This document shows, piece after piece, positions 47,277 through 59,664 of a stretch of 64,000 nt of DNA. Made by a program: the position numbers and the translations under genes. Within the stretch, counting starts at the first letter, position 1. Each line of letters begins with the position of its first letter. The stretch spans positions 6,130,501-6,194,500 of the forward strand of contig NC_012870.2 of assembly GCF_000003195.3 (NCBI RefSeq), given 5' to 3'. A model generated the notes under the pieces. That model was not told the origin of the DNA, did not search any database, and worked only from the letters and a program-made list of their open reading frames with translations. Source of the DNA: Sorghum bicolor (taxonomy: Eukaryota > Streptophyta > Magnoliopsida > Poales > Poaceae).

Positions 47277-47520
47277 GGCCTTTGTTTAGTTCACCTTAAA
47301 AACCTAAAAATTTTCAATATTTTTCGTCACATCGAATCTTACGACACATGTATGGAGCATTAAATATAGATAAAAATAAAAACTAATTATACAGTTTGTC
47401 TGTAAATTACGAGACAAATTTTTTAAGTCTAGTTATTCTATAGCTGGATAATATTTATTAAATAAAAATGAAAAAGCTATTGTGTCGTTTTTCTAAAAAT
47501 TTTTGGAACTAAACAAGGTC
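47277..47520. mobile_element. GGCCTTGTTTAGTT-family MITE, TGA duplication
   Basis: Ends GGCCTTTGTTTAGTT and AACTAAACAAGGTC, with TGA on both sides (47274-47276, 47521-47523). It is about 620 bp upstream of the TATA box of the small basic-protein gene. Confidence 0.88.
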
Positions 47521-47939
47521 TGATATTTGGATTGACTAGAATAGATAAGGATCACCTCGTCACAGTTCACATGCCACTGTAATTTAGCAAAATCGATAGC
47601 TTTGTCGTGGACAAGAGCATTTTAGTGATATATGTGTTTGGTTGGAGGCGTTAAAGTTTAATATATATTGTAACATTTTTATTTTATTTAGTAATTAGTG
47701 TTCAATTATGGATTAATTAAACTTTAAAGACTCGTCTTTTTAAAATTACATACAAAATGAACAAATTTTTTTATTTATATTTAATTCTTCATGTCTCATG
47801 TGATAGGAGTTAAAGTTACCAATGCAAATCAACGAGGCTTTAATAGTGCCATCAAGGATAAAAATACCTGTCGTGACAATCATGAAATCGCTCCGAAATT
47901 CATGATCTAGAGGAACTGTTTCATAACTGGCGTGGCGTA

Positions 47940-48178
47940 TATTCCTTTCGTCCCTTTCTAAATATAGTTTTCAGTTTTCTAGAAATTATTAAACGCACCT
48001 AACTTTAATTTAATATATAAAATATTAATATTTTATTAGATAAATTGTTGAAAGCTATTTTTATATAATAAATTTATTTAAAGATACAAATGTCACTAAT
48101 CTTTTTTACTAACCTATTTAATAAAGTCCGACCGACATGAATATTATACTGATACGTACTTAAAAAGGACATGGAGTA
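47940..48178. mobile_element. Degenerate Stowaway-like MITE
   Basis: The left part ATTCCTTTCGTCCCTTTCTA and the right part AAAAAGGACATGGAGTA resemble eroded Stowaway ends around an AT-rich core. Limits approximate. Confidence 0.5.
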
Positions 48179-48419
48179 GTTTAAAAGTTTTTTTTAAGGC
48201 AATCAGATTTTCACCTTTCAATCTGGTCAACAAAGAAGGTACAAGGAGTTGGACGATATAGGATGAGAGAGAAGGCGACAACATACTTATCTCTATTTTG
48301 GCTCAACATATAGTATCTGATTCAATGTACCTAAGGTCAAACCATGAGGAATCACATCATTACGAAAGTAATAACGATCAGTCAAAGTCGTGGACTAGTG
48401 TTCAAATAAGGCCTTGTTT

Positions 48420-48542
48420 GGATGTTGTCGTATTTACTTCAATGTGTTGGTGTGGATTGGAGTGGAATTTAGTTCAAGTTCCACTCCAATCCACCTCAAC
48501 ACATGTGGATTGATGTGAATACGACTACATCCAAACAAGGCC
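48420..48542. mobile_element. 123-bp hairpin MITE, TAA duplication
   Basis: Ends GGCCTTGTTTGGATGT and ACATCCAAACAAGGCC; almost the whole element folds into one stem (CCACTCCAATCCACCTCAAC against its complement). TAA on both sides (48417-48419, 48543-48545). Related to, but distinct from, the TTTAGTT-ended family. Confidence 0.9.
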
Positions 48543-48767
48543 TAAAGAGGAGCACCTTACTGTCATGAAAAACACTAGCAATGAGCATAGTAGCCTCACC
48601 CACTACTTCCATCTTGTCACTCAGATCTTAGCTTATCCCATTTCCATCAAGGAAAATGCATGTACGGGACTAGAGGTCCTGGATGGCTTGAGTTGTTCTG
48701 AACAAGCAAGTCTATCAGACTATCACAATCGTTGCTTCAAGCCTTCAACTTTTGGTAAACAAAGTAA

Positions 48768-48998
48768 GGCCTTGTTTAGATCTTTTTTTATTTTGCTACT
48801 GTAGTACTTGGTTTGTATTTGGTAATTATTGTCCAACCATAGGCTAATTGGGTTCAAAAGATTCGTCTCGCAAATTACAAGCAAACTGTACAATTAGTTA
48901 TTTTTTCTATATTTAATGCTACATACATGTGCCGTAAGATTCGATGCGACGAAGAATGTTAAATAGTTTTTGGATTTTAGATGTAACTAAACAAAGTC
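48768..48998. mobile_element. GGCCTTGTTTAGTT-family MITE, TAA duplication
   Basis: Left end GGCCTTGTTTAGAT; right end AACTAAACAAAGTC; TAA on both sides. Reverse orientation by its interior. Confidence 0.85.
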
Positions 48999-49352
48999 TA
49001 AGGTTGTGGGAAAGAACACGGGAAAAGTAGAGGGGCGAGAGAGATTGATGTATAGAAAGGTACGGTGATACAAAGCTCCTAGTGTATGGGTTTTGCTTTG
49101 TTGCAGATAATGAAATTAAAGAAGCACAAACAATTAGAAAGGAGCCAAGGCCCAAGGGGGTGATGCGAACCTTAATTAGACTCTACAGTGACAAAGGTTT
49201 GCCGAGTATGGTTGGATATACTTATTAATATTTCACGAAATATTAATATTTATGAATATAGACTTTATGTTTAGAATTTCCCTTTTGCATAAAACACAAA
49301 AACACGCTATTCCGCTAAGACTCTCAATTGGGGGAGCTTCTTGCCTGGCTAA

Positions 49353-49694
49353 GGCCCTGTTTAGTTTCCCACCCAAAATTTTTTCATCCATCACATCGAA
49401 TCTTTGGACACATGTATAGAACATTAAATATACATAAAAAATAAACTAATTACACAGTTTGGTTGAAAATCACGAGACGAATCTTTTAAGCCTAGTTACT
49501 CTATGATTAGCCTTAAGTGCTACAGTAACCCACATGTGCTAATGACATATTAATTATACTTAATAGATTTGTCCTGCAGTTTTCTGACGAGTTATGTAAT
49601 TTGTTTTTTTATTAGTTTCTAAAAACCCCTCCCGACATCCTTCAGACCCTGATGTGACATCCAAAAAATTTTCATCTCCAATCTAAACAGGGCC
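49353..49694. mobile_element. 342-bp long-subfamily MITE, TAA duplication
   Basis: Ends GGCCCTGTTTAGTTT and ATCTAAACAGGGCC, TAA on both sides (49350-49352, 49695-49697). It shares the extra internal block ATTAGCCTTAAGTGCTACAG and CATGTGCTAATGA with the element that disrupts the PMD gene. Confidence 0.92.
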
Positions 49695-49697
49695 TAA

Positions 49698-50682
49698 GAC
49701 TTACCACTGTACCTGGGTTTTATTTTCAATACATGCTACAGTAGGGCTTCTTGCCTCTCCTGATCTTTCGAAAAAAAAATTGGGGGAGCTAGGTAACCAT
49801 AGGGATCACAGGGAAGGTCGTGGTCATGTGGGCTATGATACTAGGAGCCTAGGATAGGTTATGAGTATATGAAAGCCAAGCCAATGGTGTTTTTGTTCAA
49901 ATTTGATTCAACCGGCAAATACAATCAGCTCTTTTACTACTTCGATTCAACAAACTTATCCTCCCTAACTCACGCATGTGAAGACTCAAGGGGTAACACA
50001 GTTCTTTTGTTAAAGACAAAATAGCCATTTTGGTGCCTCAACTATCATCGTCCAAGGTTTAGTTGTATCCTTAAAAACTTTTAAAATGACTATTTTAGTC
50101 CTTACTCTTTAATTTTGGACTTAGCTTTATTTTAGGCTATCAAAATGATTGTTTCAGTCCTCGAACTTTGCACTTCGGATATAATTTCATCCATAAACTA
50201 TCAAATTAAAGTGCATTTCTGTATATTCCGTGAACTTTGATATTTGTAGTTGAAATTGAGTCTAAAATGCAAAGTTTTAGGACTAAGAAATTCACCTTAT
50301 AAAATGAAACTGAACTCAAAAGTAAAGTTTGGGATCGAAAAAACCATAAAGTACAAGGACGAAATTGAGCCTCACACGCTATTTGAGAGACCAAATTGAC
50401 TATTTTGCCAAAACAACTCTAAGCCCTGTGAATAGTTGTAATAATAAAACCCAAAATGATGCAATTTACTTCCCTCAGATATTTTTCTCTTTTTTACTAT
50501 TTTATTTATTAGCAAATATATCCATGCGTTTTAACAAGATGTATAATCTGTTGTGGGACATATAATTTGTCGTGATGCTCATGCCAAAAATAATGAGGTA
50601 GCTATTTCTGTTGGATATAATTCTGCTTGGTACAACCTTAAATCAAATAAACTTTAAGGCCCATAATAAATGTTTGTGCAGT
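49698..50682. other. AT-rich intergenic DNA
   Basis: No gene or bounded element recognised. Confidence 0.4.
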
Positions 50683-51148
50683 AAAGGATTAATTTGATAT
50701 GAGAAATTGATAGAAGAATCGACTCAATTTAAATGTGTAACTATTGTGTCTATATGTTGTGAGTGTAAGAAAGTTGGAGTGAGATACACTTCCGCATGCA
50801 CTCAGCAACACGAACGGGCTCGGGTGGCAAAGCCATGGCACAAGTGGTGTGGCGCCAACAAAGTTTTTGCAACTTCATAACTCAAAGTGAGAAGGGTGAA
50901 AATGAGAGATGGTCAAAAGGATTAATTTGATATGATAAATTGATAGAAGATCGACTCAATTTAAATGTGTAACTATTGTGTCTATATGTTGTGACTGTAA
51001 GAAAGTTGGAGTGAGATACACGTCCGCATGCACTCAGCAACACGATCGGGCTCGGGTGGCAAAGCCATGGCACAAGTGGTGTGGCGCCAACAAAGTTTTT
51101 GCAACTTCATAACTCAAAGTGAGAAGGGTGAAAGTGAGAGATGGTCAA
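50683..51148. repeat. Two-copy 233-bp tandem duplication
   Basis: AAAGGATTAATTTGATATGA begins at 50683 and again at 50916, and the following ~230 bases are nearly identical, including TGGCACAAGTGGTGTGGCGC. Only a handful of differences are visible, so the duplication is recent. Non-coding. Confidence 0.93.
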
Positions 51149-53099
51149 AAAGGTACAGAGTGAGAGACCACGGACAAGGAAGTGAAAATGGTGAGATCTA
51201 GGCCGGGGATGATAGATCAAGCGAGAACATTTTTTGCTATTTGATATTATTATTAGGTATATATTTAAGTTAGCTTACAATCACATTTTTAACCTGTGTG
51301 AGATCCTATAATATATATATATTTTTTTCTAGAAGGTACTCTACAACATTTGCACCGCAAGTAATAAAGCCAGTCCGTGGGAATTATTCAGAGGCTCCAA
51401 AAAGATTCCATGGTGAGTGAATGTGCTGGTGAGCGTGGGGTTGCATGCCTTTGTTTGTTATAGTGGTGACTGGTCAGCTTGCATCGGCGCCGACTCGTGA
51501 TCCAACACCATGATGTCCCACTCCGATGAGACTCCCGCCCGCTCGCTTTCCGTTCCATCGTCGTTCACCTTTTTGTACGGCCGCACCACTGCACGATGAC
51601 GATGCAACACTGGCACTGCAAGTGCAACCACACACTCACAAGGAAACCGACAGGAAATGGAGGAGGATGGCTAGGGCACGCTGCATTCCCTACTGCTACG
51701 AATGGCTGCCTCGGTCGACTTGCAAGTTGTGGGCTCCCTATAGCATAATGCACACTAGAGCAGGACTTGACCATGGTCGATTCTTGCTCATGTTGAACGG
51801 AGATAAGGCTGTTCACACGGGCTCACGGCGTGGTCGGATGGCATGTACCTACGATTGTACGCGTATAAACCTTCACCTTCCACTAGAAAAAAAAAATTGA
51901 TTTTCCATAGATCATGGAAAGTGCCACATCTTGTTGTTGTATATATCTCAGCTGCCGACTGTCGTATTACCTCTGTTGCTGATGAGAGCACCTTGAACAG
52001 CGTGGGACGGAGCCGTACTGCCCACTCCACCGTACCCTTTCCATGAGTGCGTCGTCGTTTGCGCGGCCGATCATGGTGCCAGTTGCGCCGCGAGTGCGTC
52101 GCCATCAGGCGTCGCGATCCCCATCCCCTGATGTCGATGTGTGAATACATGGCGCTGTAGCTGTGTGGCTAAGCCGGCTGGCGGCCGCTGTCGTCGTCGT
52201 GCATGCACCGCGGGCACCGGCTGTCACACATCATCGGCCCGCAATCGCTGGGCTCGCTGCGTCTCCCTCCTCAGCCTCAGGGTAAAGCTGCTTGCCAATT
52301 GCACGCACGGGCACGGCGCTAACCGCCAACAAGGTGAGTCCTCCTTGGACGCGCCCTGTCCGCGTCGGCGCCGTCGTCACGCGTAGCGAATATGTGAACA
52401 CTGAACAGTCATACCCCACTACTGACTGAACTCATCCGGCAACGGCCAACGGGGAGTCCCACTGTCACAGTGGTCGGAACGCATGCAGCTTTTGACGCTG
52501 ATTTGTCAGGTTCATACACCTTCAGATGGGCGCCAACAAGATGGATGGCAATAATGTTGTCCATCTATCAATGGATTAATTTTTCCCATTTCAGCAATGG
52601 CATCCATGCGAGTGCTTCGAGTTACGGATGCTCAACCTCCCCAAACTGTTATCGAGTTTATCTGAAGGAATATTCCCATGTATCCGAACGTACTAGGTAC
52701 GTACGTATGCGTGGCCTTTTGGACTTTTGGCATCCTGCTTGAACATTCAGATGTCACCACTGACCAAAAGCTGGCTTCTTCGGTTCTTCCTCCGGGTGAA
52801 TGCGGGTGGTGGATGCCTCTACAGGATACGCAGGCTACAGCTACTAGTAGTGCTGCGAGCTGCGTGCGCCACCTGATGACCTGAACCTGCTTTAATCTTT
52901 GGAAAATGGGAGTGCTTATCGTCCACTAACTTAACCATTGTTGGTATCATCGAAAAGCGAAATATAACTGCTGGTAGGCAGCCTGATTAGAGGTTCAGAG
53001 CAAAGGCACATGACAGCATGAACTAATAAGGTGCAGCAGGCCGGCCATCGACTTTGCGCGATTAAATAACCAATCTGCAGATTGTTAGGGCGCCCACTG
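51149..53099. other. Intergenic, no gene recognised
   Basis: 51500-52900 is richer in GC, with several short open frames on both strands (the longest are a 124-codon plus-strand frame at 51526 and a 120-codon minus-strand frame at 51788). They overlap each other and show no family motif. Confidence 0.35.
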
Positions 53100-54048
53100 A
53101 TGAAGGGTAGGAATGCTCTTTCTGTGTTCTTTTGTCACCCTTTTGGCCTTTTCATCTTCCTTTCGCTGCCTTTTGTTTGTGACGATGGTCGATCTGAAGC
53201 CTTATCCATACTTTAGTTATTTTCCTGCTGTATGCATGGTATCGATCGTGGATGTATGTATCTCTGTTTTTTTTTAAAAAAAAAAGAAATCGATCGTGGG
53301 ATCTCATGTCGATGGGAGTCGGTATATAATAGTGCTTCTTTGTGTGTAGCGGATGACAAAAAGGATACTACTACCGTTGGCATATACCTCGTGATTTTTG
53401 AACTTCAGAGAATGCTTTTGTTGAAAGATCAATTGATAGAGGACGTTGCTTTCTTTATTTTTTTTTTAAGGGAAACGTTGCTTTCTTTGTCAATCCTCTG
53501 ATATTGGTTGATGCGATGCGATGGTTTCGCCGCCACTTGCGTTTTACTGGTTCAGAAAAATGCATCGCTTTCCACGTTCTCTGTTGTTACTGATTTTCTT
53601 TTTAGTTCAATATATGCCTTTGTTTTTATATACAGCATCCCTGTGCAGTTGTGCTGGAGAGCACAAAGGAGCCCCAGTTCCACTGGATCCAATTGTGCAT
53701 GGCGTGATGGATCAGCCATCCAAATAATTATTCTGCTCTAGTTGACGTGTGGATCATCTTGTTCGAACTTGATCTCAAGATCTTTGCTGTCATCATCAGC
53801 AACTCTAAGCCTACTAGGTTAATTGGCTCCTGAGCTCGACTCCCACATAAGATCGACTAAACCACCGGAATTGATCTAGTTAGGCGCCGGAGAGTCCATA
53901 AGCTCGACTCCCACATCTTGATGACCAATAGGATGCCGTTGTAGATGTACACTTCAAGTTCTTCACCAAATAGGAGCATCAAACCTTAATATGATGTTTG
54001 ATTAAAAAAAGAAACCTTAATCTGATGATGGCTAAGGACCTAGGAGTA

Positions 54049-54144
54049 CTCCCTCCATTCCAAATTATAATTCGCTTGACGGTGCATAGTAAAATAAATG
54101 TAAAAAGAAAGGTTAAAGCGATTTATAATTCGGAACAGAGGGAG
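54049..54144. mobile_element. Short Stowaway MITE
   Basis: CTCCCTCCATTCCAAATTAT at the left and ATAATTCGGAACAGAGGGAG at the right, 96 bp in total, with TA before the left end. Confidence 0.85.
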
Positions 54145-54994
54145 TGCATCATTAATATTGTGTTCGGCATCAACTACAAAGGCATTCGTGTTCACCTAGC
54201 TGGTTCTGGTTAGACCCTAATCATCTAATCATGTACAAGTAATGCTAGTGATCATGTTTTAGATAAGCTAAGATCATGTTTATGGATTAAATATGTTAAC
54301 GTAACATCTAACACATAGCATGGGTTCTTACATCAAACTATTTCGTACTCCTAAGTCCTATTATTTGAAGAAAAGGCTTAAATAGCCATGATTAACAAAA
54401 GATATACGCACCATATATATATTATTTATTGCCTCTCTTACATCTAACTTTTTGCACAATGGTATTTCCGTTACCATTTCATCTAACAACTGTTTTTTTG
54501 TTAATTCTACCTCCGGACTTCTTTCTCCTCAAGGTAACTTTCTCCTTCTGGCCATGGCTCCCAAGCAATGCTTCACTTTCATGCCTCATGCTACTCCCAT
54601 TTATGGCGATTCTAGGTGTTGGATTTGTTATTGGGCTAACAGTTGTAGCAAATTGCCTTACACAAACTCTTTGCTACTTACCATCCTCCACCCCATTGGT
54701 GGACTCCTGGTCTCCTCACCCACAACTGCCTTAACTATTGGGCCAATCTAACAACGACAAGAATGACTTGAGTTGCCGCGGCCCACAAGAGAGGGGGGAG
54801 GGTGAGGCTAAGTGATAACCAATCCCCAAGAGAGAAACATTACAAGCATTCAAAACCCGAAGAAGAAAACATTGAAAGATCTAGATCCAAGATAGAGAAA
54901 AATAGAACACAAATACATCTGCCATAGCAATTAAAATAATCATTTGTTCATGAACCGTGGAGACACTCCTAGGACTAGGAGATGGTCATTATAC

Positions 54995-55095
54995 GTCTTG
55001 TTTGTTTGACTGATAATTCATGGTAGAAAGTACTGTTGGTTGATTTGTTGTGAAAGAAAAATACTGATTCAGCTGATAAGCTCAAACGAATAGGC
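54995..55095. mobile_element. Small hAT-like MITE fragment
   Basis: It starts GTCTTGTTTGTTTGACTGAT and ends GATAAGCTCAAACGAATAGG, with AAAGTACTGTTGGTTGATTT inside. This resembles a common grass MITE. Target duplication not resolved. Confidence 0.45.
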
Positions 55096-55392
55096 TGCAT
55101 GTGTGTATACATTCATAGGTGTGGTATGTGTGTGTACATGAGCATTTGCTGGCATTAGCCATTTAGCCTTTCAATGATGATTAACATCGTACTCTGAATT
55201 CTATATGAACACTTGAGATGGCCCTTTTGTAATGTGTACGCATGTTCTCTCCCGTTCTCTGCTTCTTAAATCTTTTTGGTTGCCTTTCGTTTGTGAGTCG
55301 TAACGACAGTATCCATGCTTTGTATATAGTTACAGGGTTGTATAATTATACTCCGTATTAATTATTTTTGTTGAGAGATCAACTTATATTAA

Positions 55393-55635
55393 GGCCTTGT
55401 TTAGTTCCGAAAATTTTTGGAAAATGGACACTGTAGCATTTTCGTTTGTATTTGACAAATATTGTCCAATTATAGACTAACTAGGCTCAAAAGATTCGTC
55501 TCGTCAATTCCGACCAAACTGTGCAATTAGTTTTTATTTTCGTCTATATTTAATAATCCATGCATGCGTCTAAAGATTTGATGTGACGGGAAATGTGAAA
55601 AATTTTGCAAACTTTTCTGGGAACTAAACAAGGCC
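55393..55635. mobile_element. GGCCTTGTTTAGTT-family MITE, TAA duplication
   Basis: Both ends intact, TAA on both sides (55390-55392, 55636-55638). Absent from copy 1 of the surrounding duplication. Confidence 0.92.
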
Positions 55636-55795
55636 TAATTATATTGTATTGATTGTGGATGCCATGTCGATGTATATCGTAGAGTAGTAATCTGTTTTGT
55701 CTAGCTGATGATGGAAAGGTTACTGCTGAGTGCTGACACAGTATATATCCTCGTGGTTCCTGAACTGATATAGACACTGCTGGTATGGATTCTTT

Positions 55796-55990
55796 GGCCT
55801 TGATTAGTTCCGAAAAGTGAAAAGTTTTCGGTACTGTAGCACTTTCGTTTGTTTGTGACAAATATTATCCAATCATGGACTAACTAGGATTAAAAGATTC
55901 GTTTCGTGATTTACAGCTAAACTGTATAATTAGTTTTGTTTTCGTCTATATTTAATGTTTCATGCATGTACTACAAGATTCATGCATGAA
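55796..55990. mobile_element. Truncated GGCCTTG-family MITE
   Basis: Left end GGCCTTGATTAGTTCC and a normal interior, but the right end is missing and runs into a short repeat of ATTCATGCATGAACTAA next to another MITE. Confidence 0.7.
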
Positions 55991-55994
55991 CTAA

Positions 55995-56228
55995 GGCCTT
56001 GTTCAGTTCACCCAAAACTCCAAAAATTTTCAAGATTCCCCGTCACATCGAATTTTATGGTACATGCATGGAGTATTAAATACAGATAAAAATAAAAACT
56101 AATTACACAGTTTGCCTGAAAACCGCGAAATGAATCTTTTGAGTCTAGTTACTCCATGATTGGACAATGTTTGTCAAATAAAAACGAAAGTGCTACAGTA
56201 CCGAACCAAAAATTTTTGCGAACTGGCC
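55995..56228. mobile_element. GGCCTTGTTCAGTT-family MITE, right end damaged
   Basis: Normal left end and interior. The right terminus reads GCGAACTGGCC and lacks the AAACAA core. No matching target duplication. Confidence 0.7.
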
Positions 56229-56970
56229 TTTGCTCCCTTGTCAAACAGACCAGTAATGGTGATTGATGCGATAGTAGTCTGACTGCCATTTGTGTTTTAT
56301 TTTATCCAGAAAAACGCATTGCTTTCCGCATTTTGCTCACGGCTAAAATTTCTTGGAGTTGAATGTGGCCTGTTTTTATATATGGAGCATCCTTGTGCAG
56401 TGCAGCTGTGCTGAAGAATTCCACAAGAAAGTCATTTCCACACGATTGTGCACGCGCGTGGAGGATCCATCACAAGAATGATTGCTCTGCACTTCTGCTA
56501 TAGTAGTTGTCGCCTATCTGGATCAAGCATACGCGCATTTCCAGTCCATTCTGCTACGCACCACGGAATGATGAAGGCTTGAATGCCGGCTGTTTCAGGA
56601 AAAAAAAAGTAACTACAGAAATGATCACTCGTCATCCTGTCAACTGTTATCCATGAACCAACCCTTACAGGCTAAAACACCCATCCCACCCACACACACA
56701 AGAAGAAAACATTCAAACAAATATTGCTCCGAGACTGAACAAATTAAGAAGGAAAAAGGAGTACATTTGCCCTACCAAGCAAGCTAAGTGCCACTACATA
56801 TCAATCGCTGAATCAAGCAATCTTCTTAGCATTAACCACTTAACCTGATGCTGATATGATTAATAAAACTTTACTCTAGCTTCTATATGAACACTTTTGA
56901 GATATAACCAGCCCTCGTATGTTCACGGTTTAGAGCTTCAGAGTCGGCGGCGGATCCACCCAGACGAGAA

Positions 56971-59664
56971 TCAGTTGAGGAAGGCGCAGTCGCGGCGGAT
57001 GTTCCCCTGCGACGGGTCGGTCTTGACGCCGACGCGGCCGAGCCTGGTGATGGCGTCGACGAAGGCGAGCTCGAAGTCGGTGGCGTTCTGCGCCCACGCC
57101 ACCACGGTGGGCTGCGACCGGGCGTCGGAGTAGAGCACCTGGTCGGAGGTGAGGAGCCCGCGGCCGTTCACCAGGTTGACGAAGTACTGGTTGTCGAAGG
57201 CCTGCGGCGTGACGGGGTCCAGCTGCAGCGCGATGTTGGGGTCCACACCCGTCGGGCACGCCGCCTGCAGGTCCACCGCGTACGTCGCGTTCATCGTCGG
57301 GTCCTCCTTCTGCGGCTGGATCCGGTCCGCGAACGTGCTGCAGTGCCCGAACCCCACCGTGTGCGCCGCTGCAAGGATTGCAACAGGAACAAACAGTTCA
57401 ACAACGTGCCACTCGGAACCAACACGCATACAAATTTCACGCTGTTTCTCAGAGTTTTCAGTGGATCATCATGTATGCAGATTGCAGTGCAGAAACCTTT
57501 TCTTTTCAATTTAAAAAATATGTTTCTCTGCGGTGTGTTCCTGCAGTCCTGCTTCGTGATGCCACGAGTTTTTGTTTCTTTTTTGGGCCTTGTTTAGTCC
57601 AAAAAAATTTGCAAAATTTTTCAGATTCCCCGTCACATCGAATCTTTAGACACATGCATGAAGTATTAAATATAGACAAAAATAAAAACTAATTAAACAG
57701 TTTGGTCGAAATTGACGAGATGAATCTTTTGAGCCCAGTTAGTCTATAATTGGACAATATTTGTCAAATACAAACGAAAAAACTACAGTGTCGATTTTGC
57801 AAAATATTTTGGAACTAAACAAGGCCTTGGACAGCTCATTTGGCAGGCCTGTATGTGCCTCAATCAATGGGCCGAATAATGTAGCTGGGCGCTGTCTCAG
57901 TAGCAAACGGTCTCTGGGTCGGATTATGCCTACCTAAGCAGTGGAGGCCATGGTATGAGTACAATACAATAATGCGATGCTGATCTTTCTTTCACGTGCA
58001 ACTGTGCAAGCAAGAACGGCCACCAAGCATTCCAGACAGAGACAGTCGCCACAGTTGACCCATTTCAGATCTACTACTCAGCTGCAGTGCCACACACTCT
58101 ACTACTATTCGTCTGTGATAATAAAACTGATCAACTCTGCACTCTGCTGTTCTAACCTAGGGGGATAATGCATTTTCTATCGTGCTACGGATCCCTCGAG
58201 ACCACACAAAATGTTACAGTTTTAATTGCAGAGGTGGGCGGCGTTGGCCTTGGTTTGGTTGGGTTGGGCCCTTTGCTTGACTTGAAAGACATGGAACGGG
58301 AGCACATGGAAATCTAGCCTGTGTAAGTACGTACTCCCTCCGTCCCCGAAAGAATCAATTCCTAGGATTCGTGCCAGTCAAACTTTTTAAAGTTTGACTA
58401 ACTTTATAAAAAAGAGTAACAACATCTATAATATAAAATACACATTATATGAAAATATATTCTATGATGAATCTAATAATACTAATTTGATACTATAAAT
58501 CTTAGCATTTTTTTCTAGAAATTTGGTCAAAGTTTAAAAAGTTTGACTTAGGACAACTCTAGAAATTGACTCTTTCGTGGACGGAGGGAGTACTTCGCTA
58601 ATGCTGGTACAGCAGTTGGACTAGAACTTTTCTTTAGAAGAAAGAAAGCACTGACTGGAGACTTGGAGTAGTAATTTGGTTGGAGCAGTAATAATTTACT
58701 CACCGGATAGAGCAATCATGTCGGCCTGCGACAGGTTGTTGACGGCGAACATGCTCGTCAGCTGGTCCAGGTTGAACGACGGCGGCGGCAGCTTGCCGTC
58801 GACGTTGGTGGACATGGACACCAGCCCGTCCAGCCTCCCCAGCTCCACCGCGTACGACGGCCCGCCAGCCTGCAAAAATCGAGAACCGTCACTTCCAAAG
58901 CCTGTAGCCGTAGTGCTGTACTACACTACTACGCTTTACTTCGCAGGGAATCCTCAAAAGTTCGGGAGATTTGGTTCGGGCCGGAAAGGTGCGATTCGTG
59001 CGGCATTGATTTGCGCCGCGTGCGTGCTACGAGCAAGGAGGTAGCACGACGTACCAGGGCAATGACGTCCCGGGTGGCCAGGGCCAGGATGTCGGCGCAC
59101 GACACCTGGTTGGTGCACGCCGGCACGGCGTCGACGGCCGCCTTGGCCTGGATGACGGTGTCGAAGCCGTCGCCGGCCAGGGAGAGGTTGCTCGGGTGGT
59201 CCTTCTCCGCCGTGTTGTTCCCCGTCGACACCAGGATCACAGACGCGTCGCAGCCCTGCAAAAGCTCATTCATCGCAGCCTCAGTCAGTCACAGTCACAC
59301 TCACACACTCACATGGCAAGCAATTAAGCGCACATGCGATGGGACAGAGCGCGCGCAGCCCGGCACGCTCGCTAGCCCGCCCGGGATCTCCAATCGAAGC
59401 TCTGGGAAGGAAATGGAGCAAGGAACGAAGGCGGGGGCGGGCGCGCACCTCGACGAAGCAATCGTGGAAGAAGAGGCGGATGGTGGCGCCGACGGCGACG
59501 GGCTGCGCCTGCACCTTCTTGGACACCGCGTCGCGCACGATGCTCTCCAGGTCCGGGCACACCGCCGCGTAGTAGTCCTGCCGCAGCTGCGCCGTCACAC
59601 CGCCGGCGGCCGCGGCCGCGAGCACCGCCAAGAACGCCGCCAGGATCCTGATCCCGGCGCCCAT
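56971..59664 (-). CDS. Class III peroxidase, secreted (4 exons)
   Basis: Exons by descending position: 59664-59449, 59255-59055, 58869-58704 and 57368-56971, joined in phase to 326 residues, the usual length and classic four-exon layout. Class III peroxidases are secreted haem enzymes that use hydrogen peroxide on phenolics in cell walls. Residues 1-~25 form an Ala-rich signal peptide, with mature start near [21 protein letters not shown] holds distal Arg63 and His67; GCDASVIL and the calcium-site region follow; [12 protein letters not shown] is the family signature; [13 protein letters not shown] carries proximal His197. The eight expected cysteines are present and the protein ends RRDCAFLN. 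Intron 3 carries a Tourist-type and a Stowaway MITE. A CTG run lies just upstream of the start codon. A diverged duplication covers the 3' flank. Confidence 0.95.
57596..57826. mobile_element. GGCCTTGTTTAG-family MITE in peroxidase intron 3, TTG duplication
   Basis: Ends GGCCTTGTTTAGTCC and GGAACTAAACAAGGCC, TTG on both sides (57593-57595, 57827-57829). Entirely intronic. Confidence 0.92.
58334..58590. mobile_element. Stowaway MITE in peroxidase intron 3, TA duplication
   Basis: CTCCCTCCGTCCCCGAAAGA and TCTTTCGTGGACGGAGGGAG are inverted ends, TA on both sides (58332-58333, 58591-58592). Subterminal AAACTTTTTAAAGTTTGAC inverted units are typical. Confidence 0.93.

Larger units (their letters stand above)
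53100..55215. repeat. Diverged duplication downstream of the peroxidase, copy 1
   Basis: Ordered landmarks recur in copy 2. Examples are TTGATGCGATGCGATGGTTT (53508) against TTGATGCGATAGTAGTCTGA (56263), CATCCCTGTGCAGTTGTGCT (53635) against CATCCTTGTGCAGTGCAGCT (56389), GAAGAAAACATT (54859 and 56704), and TATATGAACACTTGAGAT (55203) against TATATGAACACTTTTGAGAT (56884). Copy 1 lacks the MITEs of copy 2 and contains a separate Stowaway element. The moderate identity suggests an old event. Confidence 0.7.
55240..56900. repeat. Diverged duplication downstream of the peroxidase, copy 2
   Basis: The counterpart of 53100-55215, directly next to the 3' end of the peroxidase gene, enlarged by three MITE copies at 55393, 55796 and 55995. 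Confidence 0.7.
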
